Notes under the pieces: model-generated | Told to the model about the DNA's origin: nothing | The model's input: only the letters and a program-made list of their open reading frames with translations | Databases searched by the model: none | Made by a program: the position numbers and the translations under genes | DNA from: Tetrapyrgos nigripes | Taxonomy: Eukaryota > Basidiomycota > Agaricomycetes > Agaricales > Campanellaceae | Assembly: GCA_013368315.1 (NCBI GenBank) | Contig: JAACJM010000028.1 | Coordinates: forward strand, 620,001 to 684,000 | Direction: 5' to 3' | DNA length: 64,000 nucleotides | Shown here: positions 33,036 through 44,453 of the stretch, piece by piece | How positions within the stretch are numbered: the stretch's first letter is position 1 | Layout: each line of letters opens with the position of its first letter

Positions 33036-33895
33036 ACCTAAAGTTTGCTTCAGATACTTGCCTTTACCCTTCCTCTTTTGATCCTTCTTCCCAATACCCC
33101 ATCGCTCCTGCAAATGATCTTGCAGAATGCCTTCAAGCATATTGTGCATGAACCCAAGTACAACGTGCTTGACAGGATTGAAGTATTCAAGGTCATGGAG
33201 TGATGTCCAGCAAACACTGTTGTTTGTTGCAATGGTTTCCTTATGTCCTAACCTCAGCTCCACCAACCACTTGTTCACCTGCTCCCTTATCCTTGCTTGA
33301 TCCTGCAATGGGTATTTATTCAGATCCAGGCATTTCATGTCTGTATGGAGACCCAAGCACAACAAGCAGTAAAGCTTAGCTTGATGTGACAGAAAGCCTG
33401 TTATCTTTCGCATAGCTGCCAGATCAGCAATGAGTGGAATCACCATAACACAGATAAAGGTTCCTGTAGGATGAAGATGTGTCTACATCATGACACCATG
33501 CCAGTAAGTGTTGAGCAACTCGACGAGAGGACGCAAGATATGAGATATGGTGGTGACATCTGGAGTTTTAGGGCTGGGGGTGATCGCAACAATGAAGGTG
33601 TTTTCAGGAAGATGACAGAGTTCAGGGGAAGGCTCATGCAACAGAGGAGGATAGCACTGCAGGATACAATTTTACCAGCAACTTTATTGGTAAACGGGTT
33701 GAACCAATCAACAGACAGAGAGAATGTGAGATTGCCTGGTCTTAGAAGAAACCCAGGCCATGTACACCAAGCTCTGCTTTGCCAGGTATTCCACATGTTG
33801 CCATCAGGAGAGGACAGTGGATTATAGGACTTGTTGATCATCTCCTCAATCAGAATGAACTCAAGCCATGACCTGAAACATTGTGTACTATACAC
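33015..33895 (-). pseudogene. Plavaka/CACTA (Tnp2-like) transposase fragment
   Basis: The minus strand reads LTFSLSVDWFNPFTNKVAGK (about 33735-33680), then PLIADLAAMRKITGFLSHQAKLYC and DLEYFNPVKHVVLGFMHNMLEGILQ, blocks typical of agaricomycete Plavaka-type CACTA transposases. At least one frame change and a stop lie between the two parts near 33480-33500. The homology ends at about 33020, where copia integrase begins without a gap. This supplies a possible former source for the CACTA-like MITEs in this window. Confidence 0.75.
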
Positions 33896-33978
33896 CGCCT
33901 AGGAATAGTGATTTCTCTCCTGCCAGTTCTCCTTTTGATTTTCAACAGTGTTCCACATTCTTTCTTTACATATACTCC

Positions 33979-34283
33979 TTTTACGAGGCCTCTTAAAGGC
34001 CGAGTTAACTTATGTCGAGCTTGAAAAATTTACCACGATCTCAAAATCCCACCCCTTTTCATTGCCACAGCCGGCCTTTGCCCTTCCCAACAACTGGAAT
34101 GTCCAGACTCGGTCTGGACCAGATCCAAGGACTGTTGACGTCAATAACCACAACATCATGCTAGCATGTCAAATTGGTCTGCTTATCTAATGCCCTGATT
34201 CTCCCTCCCTTCTGCATAACCTAAGTTAGACTACGTGAAAGGGCCTTGTAATTTGCCATGCAAAGCAATGGCCCTTTGCCCCA
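33979..34283. repeat. interspersed repeat, TTACGAGGCC family, copy 2
   Basis: TTTACGAGGCC...AAGGCCGAGTTAACTTATGTCGA at the left and AGGGCCTTGTAATTTGCCATG...CCCCAG at the right. Internal CCAGACTCGGTCTGGACCAG and ACTGTTGACGT blocks are shared with copy 3 and with 48240-48310 (inverted). Confidence 0.65.
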
Positions 34284-35852
34284 GTTTCCAGAGACAATGA
34301 CCAGGGAGGTTAGGTGTGAGGGGATAGAGTGCAAAGCATTTGGGACAGGAGACAGTGCGGATGATGGTTGGTTTGATTTGCAGAGAGTTGTAAGTAGAAC
34401 AAACATCTCAAGGAGTGTGTGGCACCTAGATATCGATCTCATAACCAAGACGTTGCAGCACTGTAATGGAAATGATGTGGAATACTGTTGTTAGAATGAG
34501 AGCAATACTGTCAAGAGCAACTCCATTAGTGCTATGACTGGCACAACCACACAGATTAAGCCATGTGGCAGGGAGAGCTGTCATATATGTTATCATTGAC
34601 ATACTCTGCTCTGGGAAAGAGATGAGGAGTATGAGAAGAGATGTTCATTTTTGAAGGTGAGTGAAAAGTACACACTGCATTCCTCTTCTGACCCTCCCTG
34701 CAGAATTCTCATTCATCTCTGACATATCCTCCTCATTATCTGAATCATCTGCATCTGAACCATTTGCCTTGGCTTGGGCTCACAAAGCCTGCAATTTTTC
34801 ATTCAGTTCATGTTTGTTCCTTGTCTTCCTGCTGACCTGTTGGCCAGGATGATGTTCATCGTTTTTCTCCAGGAGATGATCTCTTCTTGTTGCATCAGCC
34901 TGCTTTTGTATTCTGTTGGTTAACACCATTTACTGGTCCTTCACATGAAAACCTGAGCTAGTCTTTTCATTGGCCATTCAAAACAGCCATTCCCATGTGC
35001 ACTCAACTATTATATTGTTGCTTGAGGAGTTGGAACTGGAATGGTATAGCAGGCTGGTCACCAAGAGAAATTCCTTATGAAGATAGTCTCGAGGATCCAG
35101 ACTGACAATACATGGATAGTCGTGTGTATGTAGTCTCATCAAGGGGGTCCAGACCAGAGAATTCTGGACATGGGATAGGTAGGTAGGTTCAACCTGCAAG
35201 AGCCTTAAATTTTTTTTGGACCCCCTAAGAAAGTGACTTTAAAAATCAATATTGTGTACAAAATAGAACATGTTACTGAGGCACCAGAGTCACAATTACC
35301 TTGAGATAAGCTAGCACGTTGGCAGCACGACCACATGTCAAGCAAGGAAAGAAGTTGGCTCTACCAAACATCTTGGGTACTTCACTATAATATTTTTACA
35401 AGAAAATGGGTATATATGAGCCGCTCTAGGACAGTTTCAAAGAGATTCCCTCACTAGAAGTCTAGGACTAAATCTCTACATGCGTAAGAGATGGGAACTT
35501 CTGCACAAGTATTGGAAATTTGAGAGACCTTTGAGTTCCAACTTCATCCTCAGCTTGAAGCGAGCCCAACGCAATGGCTCTCCAAGACAGTAATACACCA
35601 CCACTTCCAGTATGTGTTTCGTATGAATGATAAAACGAGAGTCATTAGATGTACAAGAAAAGGATGTGAGACAATATGGGTGCGAGAGATTGCTTGTTGT
35701 TCACATACCTATGCTCAAGCTAACCATCATTTATAGTATCATATTCTTTGCTTGGATCATGGAGAGGACTTCGGGAGGGATAATTGGGTCTGCAATGACT
35801 GCAAGAGAGTGAAGAAGTCAAAGACGCAATGAGCTGGCAGTAGTGATTACCA
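34284..35852. other. no recognised gene
   Basis: A decayed minus-strand coding-like stretch at 34640-34980 (DADDSDNEEDMSEMNEN) could belong to the CACTA element. The AAATTTTTTTTGGACCCCCT block at 35206 recurs at 40480. Otherwise nothing supported. Confidence 0.35.
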
Positions 35853-36514
35853 TATTACGAGGCCTTTAGGCTGAGTTAACTTAGGTCAACCTCGAAAAAT
35901 TTTCCACGGGTTCAGTCTCCCACCCCTAGGCCAGTCTCTACCCTTCCTGACAACCAAAAAGTCTAGACTCGGTCTGGACCAGGTCCAAGGACTGTTGACG
36001 TTGACAACCACGACGTCATGCTGCAGCTGATGCCATTAACACTCTCTCTCAGAAACGAAGTGGGTGTAGTTCTCCTTGTCTTCCCTTTTTCATCAATTTT
36101 CATTGTAATTGGAGTTTTGGATGGATTTCATGGTTTGGTCGGGCTCTGGTTATCTGGTTAGAGATATGGCCTGTGATAGAGTTAGGAAAAGGACGATTAG
36201 CGTGCATGATAAATTAGAATGAGGTAGAAAAAATAGTAATCAGGTTTGCCAGCTTCGCTGGACATGGATTGTCCCTCCTCCCTATTCATTTATTCCTTCA
36301 TATGCCAATCATCCTTTCTATTTCTGTTTAGTGACGTGTCTATGGATTTGGGAGAGATAGGAAGGTATGCGAAGATCACTACGGTATACCGGAAGCTGAG
36401 TTTGGAGGGACGGATTCAGTATGTTGCCTATTCCTTAGTAGCAATGACCTTTTTTTGGTCATATTATCTTGGGCCTTGTAATTTGCCATGCGAAGCAGTG
36501 GCATCTTTCCCCAG
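35853..36514. repeat. interspersed repeat, TTACGAGGCC family, copy 3
   Basis: TATTACGAGGCCTTTAGGCTGAGTTAACTTA at the left, GGGCCTTGTAATTTGCCATGCGAAGCAGTGGC...CCCCAG at the right, with the CTCGGTCTGGACCAG block near 35967. It is longer than copies 1 and 2, with about 370 bp of extra internal sequence. Confidence 0.65.
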
Positions 36515-36569
36515 TTAGGTATATGACATCATATTTGTCACGTGTAGGTAGGTAGGTCCATGGCGTTAG

Positions 36570-39500
36570 TAAGAAATAGCTCGGGGTTGGCGGGAGACAC
36601 GGGAATACAGGAACGGGAGACATGGGAACGGGTATGGGGTACAAATTGGGAAGTTTGCGCAAACCCGCCCCCGTGGCACGGGATTCCTGTCCCCGCCATG
36701 CGGGTGTTGACTGATTTATCAAGGCATCTGGGGGCCGATAACCGAGCAACTAAGCGAGACTAAAACTGTACAGTTTTGTTGGGAACAAGCCTAGTACTTA
36801 CTCCGATGGAAATAGAAAACCCGACATCAACAAAAAAAAATTTTCACTTCGTTCATTGAACATTCTCACTACACTTCATTTTTCATGCCTGAAGATCCCA
36901 TTGATCCAAAATTTCAACCCAAAGACCCCAAGTGAAAACCTATTGCGACATTAAAGGTTGGCGGGAAGAACTCTATAGATGAAGGAGTTCTGATCCGATC
37001 TTCAAACAAGCAGAAGACAGCTGTCAGTTTTACTCAATTCACGTTGTATAACTCTATTCACATCATGCTATAGGACGAAACAAGTGTTGGCAATGATACT
37101 AAGTCTATGAGTGGAAAGAGTGGTCCTTCCAAGAAAACAAAGGTATCTATTTTATCCGTTCTAGTACTGTGACTTCAGGCTAACGCAAATCACAAGAACG
37201 GTGCCTCAAAAGCCTCGAAGGCGACCAAGGCTGCTGCAAATCTAGCTAAGAAGGCATCGTCAAACGTTAAGAAGGTACTATCAAAGAAGAAGGGCAAGCG
37301 CAAAGAGACAGAGGTGTGTACTTACTTGGTGAACCTTGTAGTGAATACTAACAACATGTACCAAGAGTCAGGAATCTGACACTGGTTCCACTGAAACTTC
37401 CGTTATTGATGTGGACTGTGATGAGAGTGATTCGTCGGAGAGCTCACAAGAGGACGAGGTTGTAGAGTTGACTGATGAGGCAGAATTGTGTGAGTACTAA
37501 TGAATAATTCTATCTTGATACGATGAAAACTTGACTAAAATTGTTATTAGGTCAGAAGATGAAGACGTGGACAGCGCCTGTTTACGCTTTTTATGACCCT
37601 ACTCCAAGTATTGAATATATCAATAGGCGGAAGTGCCAAGTCTTCAAGTGTAGTGGTACCGCATGTCGCAAAGAGATACGGAGGTATCAGGATAAATCTG
37701 ATGCAAATGCGACGAAGGGATTGAGGGACTATGTACAGAGTTGTAAATGTTGGGGTGCAGCTATACTTGAGAGTATTAAGGAGCTGAAGGGAGAGGACGC
37801 TCGGAAAGCCACACGTTCATACCTGAAGGATGGATCCATCACAGCTGCATTCAAGCGAGTGAATAAAGGTACTGTCACTTATTCTCATCGTCAACACATG
37901 AAGACAGAGACACGGTCAGTTCATTCAGTATGATTTGAATCATTGGAATGCCTACTAATAAAAACCACAGTGCCGAGATTGTCCGTTGGGTAGCAGAGTG
38001 CTCGGCCATTTACTATTGTTTGTGATTGCAGATTCTTGTGCTTAATGAAGACTAGGCGGCCCGCATATTATCTACCACATCCAACTACAGTCTCTCGTGA
38101 TGTCAAGACGGTATTTGCAAAAACACGAAGACAGATCGCAGGATGGTTACAAGTATGTTTACGTTGAGACTTGACCTGTGAAGAACTTTATTAATCAGTG
38201 AAATCGCTCCAGAATTATGAAGGCAAACTCAACTTCACTACTGATGCATGGACATCTCCAAACCATCGGGCTTACACTGCAGTCACTGTGCATTTGGAAC
38301 GAGAAGGCATACCATTAAGCCTTTTGCTTGACTTTGTTGAGCTGGGAAAGGTAGAACTAATGATTTTCTCCGACGCAAATATGAGCTCACAAGGTTATAT
38401 CTTAGTCGCATTCTGGTGAGAACCTGGCTATTGTATTCATCGGCATCCTCAAAGAGTTTGGTATCGAAGACAAAGTAAGTATTCCTGGGACTCATAGACC
38501 AATTTTAAGATTGACTATGGCTTGTAGATCCTCAGCATCACTTGCGATAATGCTTCGAACAATGATAAGATGATAGAGTACATGGGAAAGAACCTTATTG
38601 CATTCCCTGGGGCTCGTAATCAAACTTGTTGCTTCAACCACATTGTGAGCTGGATTGCGAAGAGTCTTGTTAAACTATTCAATGCTTCCACTAAAAAAAA
38701 GAAAGAAGATATGGACGTAGCAGAGCTTGCATTGGCCGAGCTTGCAGCTGATGTCGACGTCGAGGAGCTGCAAGCACAGATACGTGAGGGAAATGGTGGT
38801 GTTGAGGTTGAAGATGAGTCCAACTTAATTGTGGATATGTTGGAGGGCTTTGTTGATGATGAGGCAGAGGAGTTGCGGCAAAGGATTATCCCTGTAACAA
38901 AGATCTTGGTCAAGGTCGGATCCTCTCTTCTCTGATTATCACCTTACTCACCTGCACCCACAGCTCTGCAAAGTATCTTTCAAGACTATCAATTCATCGA
39001 CTCTACTCCTGCCCCAATGGTTTTCTATCCTTGCCGAACACAAAAAGAAGGAGACGGTGATCCCAAGAGATGTGAAAACACGTTGGAACTCGACCTATGA
39101 TATGCTCGACTACAGCTGTGAGCATAAGTGACACATGAATGCGTTCACGAGCGAGGATGCTGAAAATGGCTTGAGTGAGTTTGCGTTGAGTAAGGGTGAG
39201 TGGAAGATTGCAGAGCAGCTCTGTGAGGTGCTTTTGGTGAGTGATGTCATCATTCCAGAACCTTCTAGCACCTTCCTAATTGGTGATTACCTTCTGTCGA
39301 TGGCCTTCAGATACTCAAAGACGCAACTCTCTACTTTTCTCGTTCAACACCTGACCTCACAACTGTCATACCGTCCATGGACTATATCAACAGCGAGTTT
39401 GAGAAGATAATTGTCAATGTCAACTTTGATCCTGTCATTCGCGCTGCTGTGTCTCTTGCAAAGGTGACACTTGACAAGTACTACGCAAAGACTTCAGATG

Positions 39501-40467
39501 TATACCGAATTGCTATGGGTGTGTGCTTGGAGTCATCTTGTGTTGTATATGCTCTCACCCATCTTTCTAGTCCTACATCCTCATCACAAATTGCACTACT
39601 TCAAGTCAGAGCAGAAATATTCTGCTGCCTCTATGCGCAACCTAAAGCTTATTGTACGAGAGGAATTTGAGCTGTCATATAAGAGAGAGTATAGAGACGA
39701 AGAGGTTGATGAGATGCAGGTGGATGAGGATGAGGTCACAGAGACTAAAACGGTGCGTGTATTTCGTGTCTTCTCATTCCTATGATTAACATGTTATCTC
39801 AGAACCATTTTGATAATCTTCCCTCCCTTGCTCCTCCCAAAACCGATAGCTTTCGAGATGAGTTAGACAGGTATCTTGATGGTGACCCCAAAGCTACAGA
39901 GGATGTGATAGCCTGGTGGTATGACAAGATAAAATCATTTCCTTGTCTATACCGCATGGCGTTGGATTACTTGACCATTCCTGGTACATCTAGCTCAACT
40001 ATAACATACACTAGAGTCTGACTATCTACCAGCAACATCCACTGATGTCGAACGCATATTTAGTCAAGGGCGCTTAATGCTGCCCTATGTCCGCAACCGA
40101 CTGAAGGTTCAAACAACGCACTCGTTAATGTGCTTCGGTCCATGGAGTCGACTTGGTATGATTCATGATGATGATGTCAAAGCTGTTGTTCTCTTGGATG
40201 AGGTTCCGCTTGAGCAAGGTGACAAGGACGGTGACATTGAGATGCCAGAAGGTTGGGATAGTATAGATACAGACATTATAATTTAAGAAATTCTTAATGT
40301 TACTTGTTCTCTCCCGTAGTCCTTTGTATTTCCCGTACCCTGCGGGATCTAACTACCTTTTGTGCTTCCCGTCACCTCTCCCGCTCCCGTAGCAGTGGGG
40401 ACAGGATTTTGGTGGGGCAGGGATGGGTTGAAAAATTTTCCTCGCGGGTCTCCCGTGCTATTCCTTA
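36570..40467 (+). mobile_element. hAT DNA transposon, 3.9 kb, both ends and target duplication visible
   Basis: The left end TAAGAAATAGCTCGGG and the right end (read inward) TAAGGAATAGCACGGG form the terminal inverted repeats, followed inward by CGGGAGAC-rich subterminal repeats on both sides. The flanks GGCGTTAG (36562-36569) and GGCATTAG (40468-40475) are an 8-bp duplication with one G-to-A change, the size expected for hAT. A transposase gene of matching family fills the centre. Confidence 0.85.
37069..40286 (+). pseudogene. hAT transposase inside the 36.6-40.5 kb element, decayed
   Basis: Multi-exon gene with GT-AG introns of about 50-60 nt. A Lys-rich N-terminus precedes a BED-like finger (CQVFKCSG-x2-C ... 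YVQSC, with Tyr where a zinc-binding His is expected). LNFTTDAWTSPNHRAYTAVTVH is the first RNase H-like block with the catalytic Asp; ITCDNASNNDKM is the second. An acidic insert follows, then VKTRWNSTYDML, and TSTDVERIFSQGRLML (about 40030-40080) is the hAT dimerisation motif, reached by a 53-nt intron. A frame break near 38010 (WVAECS then RPFTIV) and an early stop in the leader suggest it no longer makes full transposase. Confidence 0.8.
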
Positions 40468-40475
40468 GGCATTAG

Positions 40476-41082
40476 GCCCTTAAAATTTTTTCTGACCCCC
40501 TGTCAATAACTTCCTGGAGTGCACCCCCTTGAGTCTGGTTTTTTCTCACAGGGCAGGGCTGCGCCAGGATTTTGATGAGGTAAGCTAGATATTTCCCATG
40601 GTTTCTTTCCTCAAATCCAAATATTATTACACTACTAGTAGTACTTTAAACTAAAATTACAATGATAAAAGACTTATATCTAGTACTGTACAAATGTTGG
40701 AGGAGGTTTGTGGCTGAAAAGTCGAGCTTTGGATGCTCCAAGTTCTAGGCAGCACTATCTGGCATTAATCTGGCAATTCCTCTAAGCGGTAACCGGTCAA
40801 CAAAAATGAGTGTTTGTGCAGCGAAATTTGCTCCAGTTTTCTGTGTATGCTTAAGATATCTTATTTACAGTTTCATCACTCAGCTCTAGAGCATTTTCCA
40901 AGCTGCGATTCAGTGGCTTAATGAGCGAGCAGAACTGTGGGAGCACCGTTAGCTTATGTAACAACACCTGGTGCGGCCCCGCCTAACAAAAGAAAACTAG
41001 ACTATCATGAAGATGGATTTCGGATTGAAGGTTCACGACACCAACAGCGAAGCGAATCATTGAGATGAGGATATTTGCGTTA
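40476..41082. other. no recognisable gene
   Basis: Begins with the AAAATTTTTTCTGACCCCCT block shared with 35206 and 51700. The rest shows no features I can support. Confidence 0.4.
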
Positions 41083-41646
41083 GGGCTCCCATCAGATCAG
41101 ATTGGGTCAGATTCGGATGCCATCTGAGCAGATTGGTAGATAAAAAATCTCAATCCGCACCTGACAGATGGCATCCGACAATCCGACGGATTATCCACAG
41201 ATGGCAGCCACCTGCACAGTACAGTGCCCTAGACCCTTATTCTGAACTTTCCTTTCAGTTTTTAGTGTATTTTTGTTTATTACTTTACTTTGAAATAAAG
41301 TACTTACAGTATTTGAGAAATTCCCTGAGTACAGTCACTTCCGGCACTTCAGCCAGAAAGCTTCTAAGTTCTCACACTGAGCAACTAGACTACCTTTGGT
41401 GTTGAAATCCTATTGTATGGAACCCAGGCTGCCTACTATTGCTTTAATTGATGAAAAGGATATGCTTAGAATTGTACAGTACCTAGGAAAAGCTCAAGAC
41501 TGAACCAGATAGGGTGATGACAATGCCTTCCCACGCCTCTAACGCATCTGCAGATCATCTTCAGATTGGTCAGATGCCATCCGCATCCGCATCCAAAGCA
41601 GCAATCGCTCGGATGGCGCCAGATCATCTGATCCGATAGGAGCCCT
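41083..41646. mobile_element. non-autonomous TIR element (GGGCTCC ends), copy 1
   Basis: Left GGGCTCCCATCAGATCAG and right CTGATCCGATAGGAGCCC are inverted repeats. Inner GGATGCCATCCG words recur near both ends. The whole unit matches 62158-62868, apart from a 131-bp insertion there. Confidence 0.8.
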
Positions 41647-42530
41647 GCTACTTTACCAACGCTTTGATCTTTGTATTGCTATCAATATCTCACTTTGTCA
41701 TTCCTTGTATTCCTCAACCTAGCAACCAAGGGGGACCGAAAATTTTGATTTCGTACACTACGTTGAAAAATTTTTTAACAGCCTCTGGGACCCGACCGAC
41801 CGACCGATACCTACTAAATAGGGAAGGTATGCCTATATATGGAAGGTGCAACGTGATACTGACCTTCCATTTTTGGCTTACCCTTGGCTCAGCGCTGTGC
41901 GCCTCGCAGGGAAGCCCTAATCCTAACGCACTGGGGTGGCCACACGGGTATCTAGACATTGGTACTCGGGTGGCGGGTGTCAGGCCAACTAGTGAGAAGC
42001 AGGGGTTTGGGGGGTCGTGGGGGGTCGCGGGTAGGGGTCTCAAGGGTACGGGTATGGATTTCAAAACCCGTGCTGACCCTTACCCGTAAGGCAGACCCGC
42101 CGTACCCGCCATCCAAAATTTTGTACCCGTAGTTTACCTCAATATATTCACTACTTTGAGTACGTTCTGTGTAATTCTTTAGTACATAGTTCAATAATAG
42201 TATTTTGCCACCACGACATCCAAATATGGGTAAGTGACACGTCGCTGTTCACACGCCGGAAAGCCTTGATCACTGTGGCTGAATGCTTGAACAAAGCAAA
42301 ACTGATGTATCCCACCTTCAAAAAATAATATTCCATAGCGAGTAGTTGGATTTAGATAGTTACATTATATATATATACTTGTGAACTGACGGGTTACCCG
42401 CCAGGGGTACAAACCCGTACCCTTCTGACGGGTAAGGGTTTTCGCGGGTACAAGGGGGTGTCAAATTTTTGTAGAGGCATATAGGGTCGGAAAAATTTTT
42501 AAGGCCTTGCCATCGAGACTAACTAACTAC
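41647..42530. repeat. repeat-rich tract with (GACC)n and GGGTACCC words
   Basis: 41765-41807 carries AAAAATTTTTTAACAGCC and CCCGACCGACCGACC. 41930-42110 and 42390-42470 are rich in ACGGGTA/TACCCGT in both orientations and bracket an AT-rich core, like subterminal repeats of a small element. AAAAATTTTTAAGGCC returns at 42490. Confidence 0.5.
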
Positions 42531-43400
42531 GTCATTGATTATATAATCAAATTATACTATATATGGAAGGTACAGCCACGGAGCCGCTGCGTCACTGTGG
42601 CATCCTGCTGGTGTCTTGCTGGTGTCCCACCATGAAGGATGCCCATTATTTAGACTGTAGATACCCCTAGTGTGTACCAAATATTCTACCTCTACTCAAC
42701 TTCTACTCATTCCTGCGCTTTCTTTCTTGGACAGCTCATTTTCCCCTTCGCATGCCTCCCACATCCAATTTCCAATGGACTGTGCGAGTCCTACACAACT
42801 CAGATGATACTAGAGATAAAGTGTTAGCACTACATCAGCACCATTTAAAATACCGACTCACCCATCTCGTGCTGCAGCCTTTTTTTTTTGCAGCATATGA
42901 CATCTTGACTGGCTTCGATCTCCTCGCTCTCGACTCGAGCATGGACTCGTCAGCCAGTTCTAGACAGTCTTTAATATGCCTGAGCGACCTTGAGGAGGTG
43001 TCCGTACGAGGTAGAAGTGGGTTCGATGCTACTGTGAGGGTACCCTCCAAAAAATTTTTAACAGGCCCCGGCTCGGACTAACTAACCACCCCTATATAGA
43101 AATGCTACCACGTGACACCCCCTTGCGCGGGTAGGGGTACCGGTACGCCCAAAAATACCCGGGGGATATCCCTGCAGTTCACTAGGGCCAACTCATTGGA
43201 TCTACGCCAAATGGCTCAATCACCTTCCAAGACAGCTCTGGATGACAAGAACTAAGTCAAGAACTATAAAAGGACCCATAATTACACTGATACAAGCCTG
43301 TAAACCATAAAAAATTTCACACTTCCAAAAATTTTTAACGACCTCAATGACCCGACCGACCGACCCCCGGAGTGTACCGGTCCGCAATCCCGGGTCCCCC
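42531..43400. other. no recognised gene; two copies of AAAAATTTTTAAC-GACC motif
   Basis: An open frame of 109 codons at 42752-43081 has no motifs and runs into the dispersed AAAATTTTTAACAGGCC block (43050), so it is not called. A second block is at 43327-43365 with CCCGACCGACCGACC. Confidence 0.4.
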
Positions 43401-43403
43401 TTG

Positions 43404-43590
43404 CTAGCAACGGATATCATATTTGTAAGATCTATTTATGTACATCGTGTAGATAAACCCTAATTACTTGGGCCCTCTGTACTCGGGCCCTCTAAGTTTG
43501 AACACCGGACGACTTGAAATGTCGGCTCCAAGTTGGCTTCCCGTGAGGAAGCCTGGTGCAGGCTTCCCATGAGCTTGCCTCCAGTGTAAG
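43404..43590 (-). repeat. dispersed repeat, inverted copy of 29228-29410
   Basis: Shares ordered blocks with the 29.2-kb repeat, including CTAATTACTTGGGCCCTC and the GAAGCCTGGTGCAGGCTTCC palindrome-like core. Confidence 0.85.
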
Positions 43591-44137
43591 GAGAACACTG
43601 GCTTCCTTCCACTTTCCGTCAGACCTAGGCTCGTGACCATCCAGTTCTGTGACGTCACGACAAGCGCGATTTTGGCGGGCGCTGCCAAATGCGACAACGG
43701 ACTTGCAAAAATTGACGTCCTCGACCTTCAAAAAAAAGTTTTTTAGAGACTATCATATTCGTAGGATTTGAAGTTCACTCTATAAGATTATATAGGTCAA
43801 AAAAATCCGATTTTTTAAGTGCAATTTGACCGAGTACACTGTACACTAGTGTAGCAAGAGTATGTATGGGTAAAGAGGGGATACATATCCCCCAACGAAG
43901 CCCTCGGGTGGTTCTGGGATCAACGTGAGCCGTTCTCGTGGGGTTCTGCGCCTAGAAAACGTGTTGTTGGATGGTAAACAGGGTTTTCAGTGGGATTCTT
44001 GCGGGTCTGTGTGTCTATTTGAGCAGGCGGTCGACTCGGCGTGGTGTCTCTGCAACTCATTAGCAAGCACGAAAGTACAATGGAGTCTTAGTTTACAACA
44101 AGATGGGGTTGTGCAAGGGTTTAAATAAGGATTGGCA

Positions 44138-44440
44138 GTATTACGAGGCTGAATGAAATGAGGATGAGTTGTTTACACTCCCTTTCTGCTGGTGGCTATG
44201 TTCTTACATTCCCAACTTCTTCCCTCTGATTTTTCCTGAGGTCAGTCATCAGCCCCTATTCCAATCTGGATTCCAATTTCTTTTCCGAGTGATACAGAGC
44301 TCGACATGTATTTCTGTTGACTCAATATGCTGTCACATCACTAGCTGCTCTTACGCATTTTCATACCCTATATTATACCCTTGATTGTACTCCGCTGGAA
44401 ATAGAAAGGCCTCGTATTCGCCACGCGTGCGTTGGCCCAC
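44138..44440. repeat. TTACGAGGC-type element
   Basis: Left TATTACGAGGCTGAATGAAATGAGG and right AGGCCTCGTATTCGCCACGCGTGCG resemble the ends of the 3.6, 34.0 and 35.9 kb repeats. The left block matches 7771 and 27402 more closely. Confidence 0.5.
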
Positions 44441-44453
44441 AACCACTTCATAC

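Noticed and set aside
42752..43081. 109-codon open frame starting MPPTSNF
   Set aside because: Its 3' part is the dispersed AAAATTTTTAACAGGCC repeat and no family pattern is visible.
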